From Hyphomonadaceae bacterium (lineage in GTDB: Bacteria; Pseudomonadota; Alphaproteobacteria; Caulobacterales; Hyphomonadaceae), in the NCBI GenBank assembly GCA_030697555.1, contig JAUYPV010000132.1, forward strand, positions 1 through 64,000: a stretch of DNA of 64,000 nt, given 5' to 3'. Below are positions 26,932 to 34,987 of the stretch, one piece after another. Each line of letters opens with the position of its first letter. Positions within the stretch are counted from its first letter, which is position 1. The notes under the pieces are model-generated. The model saw nothing but the letters and a program-made list of their open reading frames with translations, did no database searches and was not told the origin of the DNA. Position numbers and translations under genes: made by a program.

Positions 26932-27129
26932 CTGATCTACGGCATCGACAAGGCGATCACTCGCGCCAAGCTGATCCCCGGCGTCGAAACGCAGATCCTG
27001 CCAGGCGCCAACCACACCGCCGCGCTTTCAAAGTCCGCCGCCGTGAGTGCTTGTATCCTTGCCTTCATCGAGCTCCAGCTGACCGGCGAAAAGTCCCGCC
27101 GTGATCGCCAATGCGCCCTCCAGCACTAA
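26932..27129 (+). pseudogene. C-terminal remnant of an alpha/beta hydrolase
   Basis: The frame reads IYGIDKAITRAKLIPGVETQ, then ILPGANHTAALSK, then ILAFIELQLTG, resembling the last helix-strand segment of an alpha/beta hydrolase with its catalytic histidine (GANH). No start codon or upstream part is present. It is a 65-codon fossil downstream of paralogue D. Confidence 0.5.
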
Positions 27130-27305
27130 CGGTCCCACGCTGCAGAACAGGCAAACGAAAGTAAATCAGCGTGCGAGATTCGACTTCGGCGGCACCGACA
27201 GCGGCGGGGTCGAGACTCTGTCTCGCGGCGAACGCTTCGGCCATGACCTTAAGCTGGCGATCCGCGTTCTGTGGCGCAGGCATACTGGAACGAGCAGGAG
27301 AGCCG

Positions 27306-28562
27306 TCAGTCTTTCGGCGATCGGCGCGGGGCGCCGACCATCAGGATCGAGCCACGCTCTGCCGATGGGCAATGTCCAGGATCAGATCCTTCCCGTTCAT
27401 CGGAAGAGCGTTTCGTCGCGGCCTCACCACCAAGAAACGTCAGAACAAACTCCGATCCACAGCCGGGTTGGCTTGTCGCGGTCGTTGTCCCTCCCATCAG
27501 CTCGGCGAGTTTGCGGGTTATTGAGAGCCCGAGGCCGGTCCCGCCGTAGGTGCGGGCGGTGGTGTCGTCCGCCTGCGTGAAGGGCCGAAACAGCCGCTGA
27601 AGCGTTTCTTCGTTGATACCTGCGCCGGTGTCCGCGACCCGGATCTTCACAAGATGATCGCCGGAGCTCTGGCGGACCGAAGAAGCGTACACAACGACAT
27701 GGCCGCGAGCTGTGAACTTGATCGCATTGGAAATCAGGTTGCCCAGGCATTGTCGCACGCGTCCGGCATCGAAGTTCAGAACCGGCGGCAAAGCGGCGTC
27801 CACACAGACATGAAATTGAAGGCCGGCCTCTTGCGCCTTGGGGGCCCAAAGTTGGCCAACTCGCTCCAGCAGATCGATAATGTCAGTCTCGATTGGCGTG
27901 ACGGTCAGCTTGCCCGCTTCAATCTTCGAAATGTCGAGAATGTCGGTCAGCAAAGCCAGCAGGTGGCGCCCCGAATCCAGGATTGTCGATACCTGTTCAC
28001 TCTGCTCGGGCGCTAGTGGTCCCATCGCCAGCACCTGCGCCATGCCCAGGATTCCGTTGAGCGGTGTCCGAATTTCGTGGCTCATGTTGGCGAGGAACGC
28101 CGATTTCGCAGTCGAGGCGGCGAGCGCGAGATTCTCAGACTCAACAGCTGCTTCGTGCGCTCGCCGCAGTTCCTTCTCCTTGGCGCGCAATTCCGTGATG
28201 TCCACTGATGTCGCGGCCTTCCGGCCGTGCGGCATCGACCGAAAGCTCACGCGGACGATGCACCCATCCTCGGTCGGCGTTTCGTAGGGCTCGCCGGTCT
28301 GGAACTTGCTGGTGAGGCCAGCAGTGACTTGCTCGATCTGTTCCCTCGACGCTCCCGGCCAGGCGGCGGCGACGGAGACGGCAATTGCGCCCTTGAAGTC
28401 CAAACCGCAATCTAGCGCGGCATAGAAGGTCGGAAATCGCCTTCGGGAGACACTGTTCGCCACGATCGGCTTGCCGTCGGCCTCACAGATCATAAAGCCA
28501 TCGGGCAGGGCCTCGAGGGCGTCCTGCATGATCGGGCTGACCTCAATCGCAGCGGGCTCCAT
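27306..28562 (-). CDS. PAS sensor histidine kinase (HisKA/HATPase), possibly a truncated hybrid
   Basis: The product (418 residues) is cytosolic. A PAS-like domain (about residues 10-125: ALEALPDGFMICEADGKPIV) is followed by a coiled linker and HisKA with FLANMSHEIRTPLNGILGMA (about 155-175). The ATPase domain has NLISNAIKFTARG, RVADTGAGI and GGTGLGLSITRKLAELMGG. After the ATPase domain the chain ends soon after SILMVGAPRR, which looks like the first strand of a receiver domain (ILxVDD) cut short. It may therefore be the remnant of a hybrid kinase. The ATG at 28562 is preferred over a TTG at 28574. A stand-alone receiver of the island could be its partner. Confidence 0.85.
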   Translation of the reverse strand: MEPAAIEVSPIMQDALEALPDGFMICEADGKPIVANSVSRRRFPTFYAALDCGLDFKGAIAVSVAAAWPGASREQIEQVTAGLTSKFQTGEPYETPTEDGCIVRVSFRSMPHGRKAATSVDITELRAKEKELRRAHEAAVESENLALAASTAKSAFLANMSHEIRTPLNGILGMAQVLAMGPLAPEQSEQVSTILDSGRHLLALLTDILDISKIEAGKLTVTPIETDIIDLLERVGQLWAPKAQEAGLQFHVCVDAALPPVLNFDAGRVRQCLGNLISNAIKFTARGHVVVYASSVRQSSGDHLVKIRVADTGAGINEETLQRLFRPFTQADDTTARTYGGTGLGLSITRKLAELMGGTTTATSQPGCGSEFVLTFLGGEAATKRSSDEREGSDPGHCPSAERGSILMVGAPRRSPKD

Positions 28563-28639
28563 GTGGAAATCCAAGAGTCATATCTGCTAATCGTCAGACC
28601 GTAGATTCAAACGCATGCGAGCTAAGGATTCGTTTCGTC

Positions 28640-28781
28640 GGTGCTGTCAAGTTATGCAAGTAGAGCCGGTTTTCGAACGGCCGCGGCGTGTTGGATGGGT
28701 CGAAATTTGACGGAAAATCAATCTAGGCTGCGACTGTGAAAAATCCGCTTGACGAGTATTCGCGCTTAACTTGACAGCACC
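28640..28781. repeat. 142-bp inverted-repeat element, copy B (MITE-like)
   Basis: It has perfect 15-bp terminal inverted repeats (GGTGCTGTCAAGTTA at 28640-28654, complement at 28767-28781). It differs from copy A at three positions. No flanking target duplication is visible. Its right end cuts into an SRPBCC-family gene that has lost its first codons. Confidence 0.87.
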
Positions 28782-29119
28782 TCTATGCCGCGCTGACTGA
28801 GGCCAAGGCATTCACCGCCTTCACGGGCGGTGCGCCGGCGGAAATCGACGCGAGCGCCGGCGGCGCCTTCTCTCTTTTTGGCGGTCGCGTCACCGGGTTC
28901 AACATCGACCTCGAGCCCAGTCGTCGCGTCGTCCAGGTGTGGCGTGCGGGCAATTGGGACGCTGGCCAGTTCTCGCTTGTCCGTTTCGATCTCACCGCGA
29001 AGGGCAACGGTACGAAAGTCGTATTCGACCAGGCGGGCCATCCGCCCGGCGCTGCCGAACATCTCGCGGCTGGCTGGGCACAGATGTACTGGGAGCCGCT
29101 CGCCGCGTATCTCAAGTAA
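28778..29119 (+). pseudogene. SRPBCC (AHSA1-like) protein, N-terminally truncated
   Basis: Directly after the element copy B the frame reads LYAALTEAKAFTAFTGGAPA, then GGRVTGFNIDLEPSRRVVQV, then GNGTKVVFDQAGHPPGAAEH and WAQMYWEPLAAYLK. This is the AHSA1 branch of the START-like fold, missing about the first 15-20 residues (helix and first strand). No plausible start codon precedes the homologous part. Family members are hydrophobic-ligand-binding proteins or Hsp90 activators. Confidence 0.75.
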
Positions 29120-29133
29120 GGCGACCCTCCAAT

Positions 29134-29427
29134 CTAGATGTCGAGTTCTATCGTGATCTCGACCGCCACGTCATCCTTGATGGCTTCGCGTTTGCGGACA
29201 TCGGCTTTGATCGGCAGCAGGAAGGCGTTGCGCTTCGTGTCCGGGAAGATCGACGTCTTCCAGGAGGTCGACCCGATCGTCGCTACAACGCGAACAGAGC
29301 CGAAGCCGCGCGTCGCCCCGGCCGTCAGTTTGCGGATGCCCAGCGATATCTTCACGGGGAGCGTGACGAAGCGCCAACCGGCTTTTCCCGGATATAGCCA
29401 CATCCTGGCTTTGAAGTCGTATCGCAT
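29134..29427 (-). CDS. DUF1905 domain protein
   Basis: The 97-residue product starts MRYDFKARMWLYPGKAGWRF and has TRGFGSVRVVATIGSTSWKT and FLLPIKADVRKREAI, all diagnostic of DUF1905, a small beta-barrel family of unknown function. The open frame reaches 29523, but the family begins at the ATG at 29427. It lies five bases downstream of the HxlR gene on the same strand, so the two are probably cotranscribed. Confidence 0.85.
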   Translation of the reverse strand: MRYDFKARMWLYPGKAGWRFVTLPVKISLGIRKLTAGATRGFGSVRVVATIGSTSWKTSIFPDTKRNAFLLPIKADVRKREAIKDDVAVEITIELDI

Positions 29428-29432
29428 CGCCG

Positions 29433-29858
29433 TCAACGCCCTCGAGGCCGGGTCGCCTTCCTGGTTCGCGCGATCGGAACATCTTTCGGCATCATCCGCA
29501 TGAACTTGTCCGGGGGCGTCCAACGGTTCGGCAGGCAGGCGCCAGCCCAGTTACAGATCGAATGCAGAACTGGCAGGAGGCGCGCCCCTGCTTCGGTGAG
29601 GCGATACGCGTACCGCTTCGGGCGCTCCTGATAAAGCTCGCCGACGATGAGGCCGTTCACCTCCATCTGCGCGAGGCGCGCGGTCAAGATGTTGCTCGCG
29701 ATCCGTTCCGGGCTCTCGAGAAATTCCTGAAATCGCGTCTTGCCGTTCACAAGGTCGCGCAGAAGCACCAGGGTCCACTTGTCGCCGATGAGATCGAGCG
29801 TTGAGGCGATCGGACACCCCGACCGGAATTCCACAGGAGCGCTTCGCGGCATGGTCAT
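29433..29858 (-). CDS. HxlR-family transcriptional regulator
   Basis: The 141-residue product is a winged helix of the HxlR/MarR group: SGCPIASTLDLIGDKWTLVL, then GKTRFQEFLESPERIASNIL, and YRLTEAGARLLPVL. The early cysteine in SGCP is the residue that senses reactive aldehydes or thiol stress in several HxlR proteins. A perfect palindrome (ACTTGCAAGT, 29869-29878) lies just upstream of the start and is a candidate operator. It probably controls itself, the DUF1905 gene, and perhaps the divergent GFA-family gene. Confidence 0.88.
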   Translation of the reverse strand: MTMPRSAPVEFRSGCPIASTLDLIGDKWTLVLLRDLVNGKTRFQEFLESPERIASNILTARLAQMEVNGLIVGELYQERPKRYAYRLTEAGARLLPVLHSICNWAGACLPNRWTPPDKFMRMMPKDVPIARTRKATRPRGR

Positions 29859-29868
29859 CTCAATTGCG

Positions 29869-29878
29869 ACTTGCAAGT
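29869..29878. promoter_or_regulatory. Candidate HxlR operator
   Basis: ACTTGCAAGT is a perfect 10-bp palindrome, 11 bp upstream of the HxlR start and in the divergent promoter region toward the GFA-family gene. Confidence 0.4.
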
Positions 29879-29963
29879 TACAAGAGTCTTGATATGAATC
29901 GCGGCTCTGGACAAGCCGCCGGCGGCGTTTCTTGGCCGGTCGCCTTCAACATGGGGTTGAGAC

Positions 29964-30386
29964 ATGACGAAATTTACGGGCGGATGCCTCTGCGGCGCAG
30001 TGCGATACGAAAGCGCGTCCGATCCTCAAATGGCCGGGCATTGTCATTGCGCGGACTGCCGCAAATCGAGCGGCTCGGGCCATTGCTCGCACCTTTTGGT
30101 GCCTGAGGCCGCGGTCAAGATCACGGGCGCTCTGGTCAGCTACGAGCGGCCGGCAGACAGCGGCAATGTGATCACGCGATGCTTTTGCGGAACGTGCGGC
30201 TCGGCGGTCCTGTCTCGCAATTCAGCCATGCCGGGCGTCATCTTCCTGCGCGCGTCCAGTCTCGACGACCCGGAAGTGTTCAAGCCGCAGGTCGTCGTCT
30301 ACACCTCGCGCGCGCCGTCCTGGGACGCAATTCCCGGCTTGCCGGCCTTCGCGGAAATGCCTCCGCAAGGTCTCCCGCAAGCCTAG
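29964..30386 (+). CDS. GFA family protein (glutathione-dependent formaldehyde-activating fold)
   Basis: The 140-residue product starts FTGGCLCGAVRYES and has HCHCADCRKSSGSG (about residues 27-40) and RCFCGTCGSAVLS (about 71-83). These give the two zinc sites of the CENP-V/GFA fold. Members were named for glutathione-formaldehyde adduct formation, but most have unknown substrates. Divergent from an HxlR regulator, a class often tied to aldehyde stress, which fits a role in electrophile handling. Length is normal. Confidence 0.88.
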   Translation: MTKFTGGCLCGAVRYESASDPQMAGHCHCADCRKSSGSGHCSHLLVPEAAVKITGALVSYERPADSGNVITRCFCGTCGSAVLSRNSAMPGVIFLRASSLDDPEVFKPQVVVYTSRAPSWDAIPGLPAFAEMPPQGLPQA

Positions 30387-30440
30387 GCATCACGCCCGGC
30401 CCTAAACGTTTGGCGGATCGGCGATAAGGTCAGCGCATCG

Positions 30441-30863
30441 CTAGCCGGCCGAAGGCGCCGCGGTACGACGCGACATCCAAGCTACGAACGCCGCCACGGC
30501 GAGGAACGCCAGCGCCATCATGAACAGCACCGGGCTACTTTCGGCGCCTGGCGCATTCGACATCGGCGTCGAGACACCTAGAATGGTGAGATGCGCAACC
30601 ACGGCGCCGACGAGAACGAGCAACGCCAGGCCGCCGCCGGCAAAGCGCCGTCCGATCACGAGAAGCAGGGCGGAAACCAGCTCAAGACCGCCGGTGAAGT
30701 ATTTGAACCAGGGTTCGACCCACGGGACGTTGACATTCCACTGGGCGGCAAGATTATCTTCGATGATCTGGAAGATCGGCACGGCGCCGAAGAATTTCTG
30801 CGCGCCCATGAACGCCATGAACGCAGCCAGCACATAACCGACGATTCTTAATGCAAGCGTCAT
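30441..30863 (-). CDS. DoxX family membrane protein
   Basis: The 140-residue product has four hydrophobic helices, with ALRIVGYVLAAFMAFMGAQK at the N terminus and a GGLELVSALLLVIGR segment, typical of the DoxX/DoxD-like group. It lies 34 bp downstream of the thioredoxin-like gene at 30898, on the same strand. Upstream of that gene is a near-copy of the ECF-type promoter found at the sigma and bufferin operons. DoxX proteins are linked to membrane redox and thiol stress in several bacteria. Confidence 0.82.
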   Translation of the reverse strand: MTLALRIVGYVLAAFMAFMGAQKFFGAVPIFQIIEDNLAAQWNVNVPWVEPWFKYFTGGLELVSALLLVIGRRFAGGGLALLVLVGAVVAHLTILGVSTPMSNAPGAESSPVLFMMALAFLAVAAFVAWMSRRTAAPSAG

Positions 30864-30897
30864 CGAGGCCCCCTTCGTCCAACCGTCCCTGACGATC

Positions 30898-31497
30898 TCA
30901 TGGCGCGGCCGCAGCAGCCCGCTTCGTCGCGGCGTCGACGGTCTTCAGCACGAGGTCCGTCGGGGGCCGCTTCTTGTAGCTCTCCTCGTAGAGCTTATCC
31001 AGGACGACGCCCTCGCCGCTTATGATGAAAATAGCCGGATGCGGAATGCCGTCGAAACGCTTGGCGCCGGCGACATCAAGATTGCGGACGCCGAAAGCAT
31101 CGATGACGACTGAATGAGGGTCCGATAGCAGTGTGTAGGCGATCTTGTTGGCCGTCGCGAACTTCGCGAGCGTATCAACGCTGTCGTAAGACAGCGCCGC
31201 GAGTTTGAAGCCCCGGGCGTCGAGATCGTCCGCGATCGTGTTGAGATCCTTGAGCTGCTGCTTGCAGAATGGGCACCAGTCAGCCGACCGGAAGAAGGCG
31301 AGCACGAGGCCTTTCTCGCCGCGAAGGCTGGCAAAAGCAGCTGGCTGGCCGGTCTGCGTGACCCCGGAAATCGCAGGCGCCGGCATGCCCACAGCGATGC
31401 CGATTTCCTTGGCCGGTTGATAAGCACTGGAAGGCAGTACGAGCGCGCCCAAAACCAGCGCAGCGATCGCTGCCGCCGATGCAAACCAAGCTTTCAT
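30898..31497 (-). CDS. Exported peroxiredoxin/thioredoxin-like protein
   Basis: The product (199 residues) has a signal peptide (MKAWFASAAAIAALVLGALV) and an AhpC/TSA-type thioredoxin fold: GMPAPAISGVTQTGQ, then LAFFRSADWCPFCKQQLKDL with a CxxC pair (WCPFC), then a conserved FGVRN and GIPHPAIFII. The CPFC motif suits a disulfide reductase or peroxiredoxin acting in the periplasm. It is the first gene of an operon with a DoxX protein. The upstream GTAACC-N16-CGAACACT sequence suggests control by the ECF sigma factor at 32925. Confidence 0.85.
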   Translation of the reverse strand: MKAWFASAAAIAALVLGALVLPSSAYQPAKEIGIAVGMPAPAISGVTQTGQPAAFASLRGEKGLVLAFFRSADWCPFCKQQLKDLNTIADDLDARGFKLAALSYDSVDTLAKFATANKIAYTLLSDPHSVVIDAFGVRNLDVAGAKRFDGIPHPAIFIISGEGVVLDKLYEESYKKRPPTDLVLKTVDAATKRAAAAAP

Positions 31498-31579
31498 GTG
31501 AGCACCTTTGTTTCCAGATAGCAGCGGGTCGATAGGAACGCGGTCTCCAACCCGTCAGCCGATATCAGGCCTTAGATAT

Positions 31580-31609
31580 AGTGTTCGGCCGGACTGGATC
31601 ATCGGTTAC
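31580..31609 (-). promoter_or_regulatory. Candidate ECF sigma promoter for the thioredoxin-like/DoxX operon
   Basis: On the minus strand it reads GTAACC, 16 bases, CGAACACT, 83 bp upstream of the start at 31497. It differs from the two sites at 33598 and 33700 by one base in the -10 block and one base of spacing. Confidence 0.55.
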
Positions 31610-31740
31610 ACTGGCTTACGGATTTACTCCGACAAGTGGGACGCACCACGCCAACTCTCACATCTCGCGGCGCAGACCAACCAAGCGCGCGAAAATAGGG
31701 AAATTGACGGAGGCATCGTCGAAGAGAGAGAAAGACGCCC

Positions 31741-32223
31741 TCAAACCGCAGGTTTGGAGGCAGTTTGAATTGCCGCCCCAATCGTGCGCTGAATGTCCTG
31801 ATCAGACTGTGTCACGGTGACGATTGCGATCACGTTCTGATTTCGTCGATCGATGAGCGCCATGAAGCCGGTGGCGCCCTTGTTGGCCAGATAGACTTGC
31901 TCAACGCCCAACTCCTTCGCCTTTTCAGTCAGGCTTTCGGGTTGGCCCATCGAAAAGTCGAACTTCGCGAACTCGACTGCGCGGCCTTCGAAGCCCGGCA
32001 GGATGTGGCGAAGCCTTGGTTCGAGGACTGCGCAGCTTGAGCACCATGCCGAATAGAAAGTTGCGGCGACCAGATTTGGACGTCCGTCGGTGAATGCGGT
32101 CGCCTCGTCGTTCTGCGCACCCTGTGCGATGGCATAGTCCCCGCGATTGATGAAACCATGCGCGACAAAGCCCGCGACCAATGTGATCCCGAGGATCGGC
32201 AGAACGAGGCTAAGGCGAGGCAT
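31741..32223 (-). CDS. Membrane-anchored thioredoxin-fold protein
   Basis: The product (160 residues) begins with a membrane or signal segment (LSLVLPILGITLVAGFVAHG) and then a thioredoxin domain with the active site FYSAWCSSCAVLEP (CSSC). The cis-proline region is not obvious, replaced by a YLANKGATGFMAL stretch. It lies 70 bp after the anti-sigma gene on the same strand and is probably the third gene of the sigma operon. Its position suggests periplasmic thiol-disulfide work connected with the metal or oxidant stress sensed by the system. Confidence 0.82.
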   Translation of the reverse strand: MPRLSLVLPILGITLVAGFVAHGFINRGDYAIAQGAQNDEATAFTDGRPNLVAATFYSAWCSSCAVLEPRLRHILPGFEGRAVEFAKFDFSMGQPESLTEKAKELGVEQVYLANKGATGFMALIDRRNQNVIAIVTVTQSDQDIQRTIGAAIQTASKPAV

Positions 32224-32293
32224 GGCGAGTCTCTATGCTGCGTGTTCTGATCGGGAGATGGCTGGGATTTGGTTCAGGGTCACCGTTACACGC

Positions 32294-32944
32294 CTACCAC
32301 TGGAGCCATCTCTTCCCGGCAAACGCTCCGGCAACGGCGCAGGCCGCCATTCCGAGTGTGTACCAAGTGATCATGAAGGCCACTGTTTGCTCGGGGCAAG
32401 TGAAAGCATAGACGCTTGCGGCTAGCGACGACGCCAGAACGCCGGCCATTGCGCCGGCGACAACAGGTTTCGTCGGCGCCAGCCGCCCGAATGCCCATAT
32501 CAGGCCGGCAAATACAGGGACGGCAAGACCGACAATCGCCACGGAGCAGATTGGCGCAGTCCGGCCAAGAACAAGCGCACCGCGCTGCTCCGGCGGCGCC
32601 AGCATCAATTCTCCAATGCCCATCATCAAACCGACCGCGAACGGTGTGATAAGTCCAAGCCAGCGCCACCCGATTCCCACATCCGGCTGGCCTAGTCGCC
32701 TGACGATCAGAAAAGACGCGCAAGCCACACCGAGCGTGAACGCCCACTTCATCCAGAAAGGCGCCGTAGCGCTTGCTGCGCCAAAATCGGGGCGCACGCC
32801 GAGGGTCGCGAGCAGAAATGCAAACGCGGCGGCTGCACCAAGCGTCAGCGCAATCCCCAGTCGCGCCGCCAAGGCGTGACGCAGGACAGGGCGCAGGCCC
32901 TGACTAAGCTGGTCGATAAGCTGATCAGTTTGCATCGGCGTCAC
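32294..32944 (-). CDS. nrsF: NrsF family (DUF1109) anti-sigma factor
   Basis: The product (216 residues) has about six membrane helices and the N-terminal pattern QLIDQLSQGLRPVLRHALAA found in DUF1109/NrsF proteins. In Caulobacter, NrsF holds SigF at the membrane and releases it on heavy-metal stress, apparently through conserved cysteines. Cysteines are present here (about five, including GMAACAVAG near the C terminus). The gene overlaps the end of the sigma gene by 20 bp, so production is coupled. The assignment of partner is strong from the arrangement. Confidence 0.88.
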   Translation of the reverse strand: MTPMQTDQLIDQLSQGLRPVLRHALAARLGIALTLGAAAAFAFLLATLGVRPDFGAASATAPFWMKWAFTLGVACASFLIVRRLGQPDVGIGWRWLGLITPFAVGLMMGIGELMLAPPEQRGALVLGRTAPICSVAIVGLAVPVFAGLIWAFGRLAPTKPVVAGAMAGVLASSLAASVYAFTCPEQTVAFMITWYTLGMAACAVAGAFAGKRWLQW

Positions 32945-33476
32945 CCTTTCGAACCCGGGCCATCAGCGCCTTCAGCCCGCGGTGGACACTGATCTTGACG
33001 TTTGAAGCTGAAAGTCCCGTTCTGTTCGCAGTCTCCTCCACGGACAGGCCTTCGATCTTTGTGTGCTGGATCGACAGGCGCTGGTTGGCCGGCAGCTCCG
33101 CCATCAACCGTTCAATGGCCACGCCCGCTGCAATTCCGTCGCTGGCATCATCGGCGAACAGGTCGTCGATATCCTCGATCGGAATGGCGACCCGGGTTCC
33201 GCGGCTGCGGAACGCATCGACCATCTTGTAGCGCGCTATCGAAAAGGCCCAAGCAGTGAAGGCTCGATTGCGATCATAGCTTTCCCGTCGCGTATGCACG
33301 GCGATCAATGTCTCCTGAACCAGATCTTCAATGTCAGCCGTCAGGCCTGCCATCCGCTTCGCATAGTAGCTCCGCAACATGCGCGCGAGTTCGCCGAGCA
33401 GCCGGTTGTGTGCGGCTGCGTCGCCCTCAAGACCTTGGATCATCAGGGCCTTCAATCGCGGTTCCGACGCCGTCAC
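32925..33476 (-). CDS. sigF: ECF-type RNA polymerase sigma factor (SigF-like)
   Basis: The product (183 residues) has region 2 ([20 protein letters not shown], then [18 protein letters not shown] and [19 protein letters not shown]) and region 4 ([20 protein letters not shown], then [18 protein letters not shown]). I start at the GTG at 33476, five bases after a GAGG-containing site; the frame is open much further upstream but the extension is not sigma-like. It probably transcribes its own operon and the divergent bufferin operon from matching promoters. The gene symbol rests on similarity of arrangement with Caulobacter sigF-nrsF. Confidence 0.9.
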   Translation of the reverse strand: MTASEPRLKALMIQGLEGDAAAHNRLLGELARMLRSYYAKRMAGLTADIEDLVQETLIAVHTRRESYDRNRAFTAWAFSIARYKMVDAFRSRGTRVAIPIEDIDDLFADDASDGIAAGVAIERLMAELPANQRLSIQHTKIEGLSVEETANRTGLSASNVKISVHRGLKALMARVRKGDADAN

Positions 33477-33597
33477 TCGCACCTCTGTTCCAAGTTCGCC
33501 GGCGAACGATGGGCGGCTACATGCACTTGTTGATCTACTATCTAGGCGATTTCCTCGGACGCCGGCTGACCTCAAACCCCTAGCGGTCGTTATTCCT

Positions 33598-33628
33598 AGT
33601 ATTCGGACCCAAGCCGGGTGCCGGTTAC
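33598..33628 (-). promoter_or_regulatory. ECF-type promoter of the sigma operon
   Basis: On the minus strand it reads GTAACC (33628-33623), 17 bases, CGAATACT (33605-33598). The same blocks with the same spacing occur in the divergent direction at 33700-33730. Position fits autoregulation with a leader of roughly 115 nt. Confidence 0.8.
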
Positions 33629-33699
33629 AGGGCAACGCAAATTCACGTGGAACCCAGCGAGCGGAGTGTCGCACAGGGGAATCATTTGCGGGTCATGGC

Positions 33700-33730
33700 G
33701 TAACCGCGGGGGCGTGCCGGCCCGAATACT
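33700..33730 (+). promoter_or_regulatory. ECF-type promoter of the bufferin operon
   Basis: GTAACC (33700-33705), 17 bases, CGAATACT (33723-33730), about 70 bp upstream of the bufA1 start. It matches the site of the sigma operon in both blocks and spacing. Confidence 0.8.
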
Positions 33731-33798
33731 CGATAGATGGACGCGTTCCGTCAGCTCGCCCGGCCCATCGGTGCGGGCCCCAAACAAGGAGATCCTCA

Positions 33799-34122
33799 AT
33801 GACCACCGTCGCGAAGACCCTCACCGCATCCTCGCTACTGAGCGCGTTTGCCCTGGCCGCGGCCTTGGTGGGGCCTGCAGCGGCCCAGCAGGGCGCCATG
33901 CCGATGAAGAAGCCGGTGACGTCGGCGCAGATGAAAGGCATGGAGAAATGCTACGGCATCGCATTGGCTCACCAGAACGACTGCAAGGCGGGCGCCGGGA
34001 CAACCTGTGCAGGCACGTCGAAGGTCGACTACCAGGGCAACGCTTGGTCGCTGGTGAAGGAAGGCACCTGCACGACCATCTCGACGCCGAAAGGCGCAGG
34101 CTCGCTCGCGTCGAAGTCGTAG
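33799..34122 (+). CDS. bufA1: Bufferin precursor peptide BufA1 (DUF2282)
   Basis: The 107-residue product has a signal peptide (cleavage likely after PAAA, near residue 29) and the DUF2282 core with four cysteines: [31 protein letters not shown] and KEGTC. In bufferins the MNIO enzyme modifies core cysteines to thiooxazole-type groups and the exported peptide binds copper. The start ATG at 33799 follows AAGGAG. Gene order bufA1-bufB-bufC-doxX and the upstream ECF promoter match known copper- or gold-induced operons. The modification here is inferred from the family. Confidence 0.92.
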   Translation: MTTVAKTLTASSLLSAFALAAALVGPAAAQQGAMPMKKPVTSAQMKGMEKCYGIALAHQNDCKAGAGTTCAGTSKVDYQGNAWSLVKEGTCTTISTPKGAGSLASKS

Positions 34123-34135
34123 ATTCGGGCACGCC

Positions 34136-34987
34136 ATGGAACCGACCGCCGGGCTGAGTCTGAAGCCACAGCATTATCGCGAGGCATTGAACGTTTCGGC
34201 GGCCGGTTTCTGGTTTGAAGTGCATCCCGAGAATTACATGTGCGATGGCGGACCGCGTCACGCCTGGCTTGAAGCAATCCGCGAGCGCCATCCCCTCTCC
34301 TTGCATGGCGTTGGGTTGTCACTGGCGGCTGACGAAGATCCCGATCCGCGCCATCTCGCCAGACTGAAGCAACTGGCCGATCGATTCGAGCCCTTCGTCG
34401 TGTCCGAGCACCTCGCCTGGTCGCAGAGACGTGGCATCTATCATCCCGACCTCTTGCCATTTCCACGGACCCGCGCAGCTCTAAACCGCATCTGCGACAA
34501 TGTCGGCCGCGCCCAAGACGCGCTTGGCCGGACGCTTCTGATCGAGAACCCGTCGCTCTACCTCACCCTGAAGGGCCATGAGTTGAGCGAGGTCGAGCTG
34601 CTGGGGGAGCTGGCTCAACGCACGGGATGCGGGCTACTGATCGACGTCAACAACGTCCATGTGAGCGCCAACAACCTTGGCTTCAGCGCCGAGAACTATG
34701 TCGATTCCGTTCCGGCAACTGCCATCGGCGAAATCCATCTCGCGGGACACAGGCCCGATGAGAAGGCCGGTCCGAACCTGCTCATTGATACGCACGGCGA
34801 GCCGGTCGCCGAAGAGGTCTGGCGTCTTTACGAGCGGCTGATCGCGCGGGTCGGGCGGCGTCCGACGCTGATCGAGCGGGACGACAACATTCCAGCGTTT
34901 GGTGACCTTGCCGAAGAACGGGCGCGCGCCTCGACTGTTCTGCAAGAGCAACCAAGCCCTACGAGAGCCGAGCTGGCCCATGTCTGA
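34136..34987 (+). CDS. bufB: MNIO-family (DUF692) RiPP-modifying enzyme BufB
   Basis: The product (283 residues) is a multinuclear non-haem iron-dependent oxidase of the TIM-barrel DUF692 family. Visible motifs with likely metal ligands are EVHPENYM, SLHGVGLSLA, VSEHLAW, LLIENPS, LLIDVNNVHVSANN and EIHLAGH. The chemistry of the family is oxidation of precursor-peptide cysteines. It follows bufA1 by 13 bp and overlaps bufC by 8 bp. The frame is complete. Confidence 0.94.
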   Translation: MEPTAGLSLKPQHYREALNVSAAGFWFEVHPENYMCDGGPRHAWLEAIRERHPLSLHGVGLSLAADEDPDPRHLARLKQLADRFEPFVVSEHLAWSQRRGIYHPDLLPFPRTRAALNRICDNVGRAQDALGRTLLIENPSLYLTLKGHELSEVELLGELAQRTGCGLLIDVNNVHVSANNLGFSAENYVDSVPATAIGEIHLAGHRPDEKAGPNLLIDTHGEPVAEEVWRLYERLIARVGRRPTLIERDDNIPAFGDLAEERARASTVLQEQPSPTRAELAHV

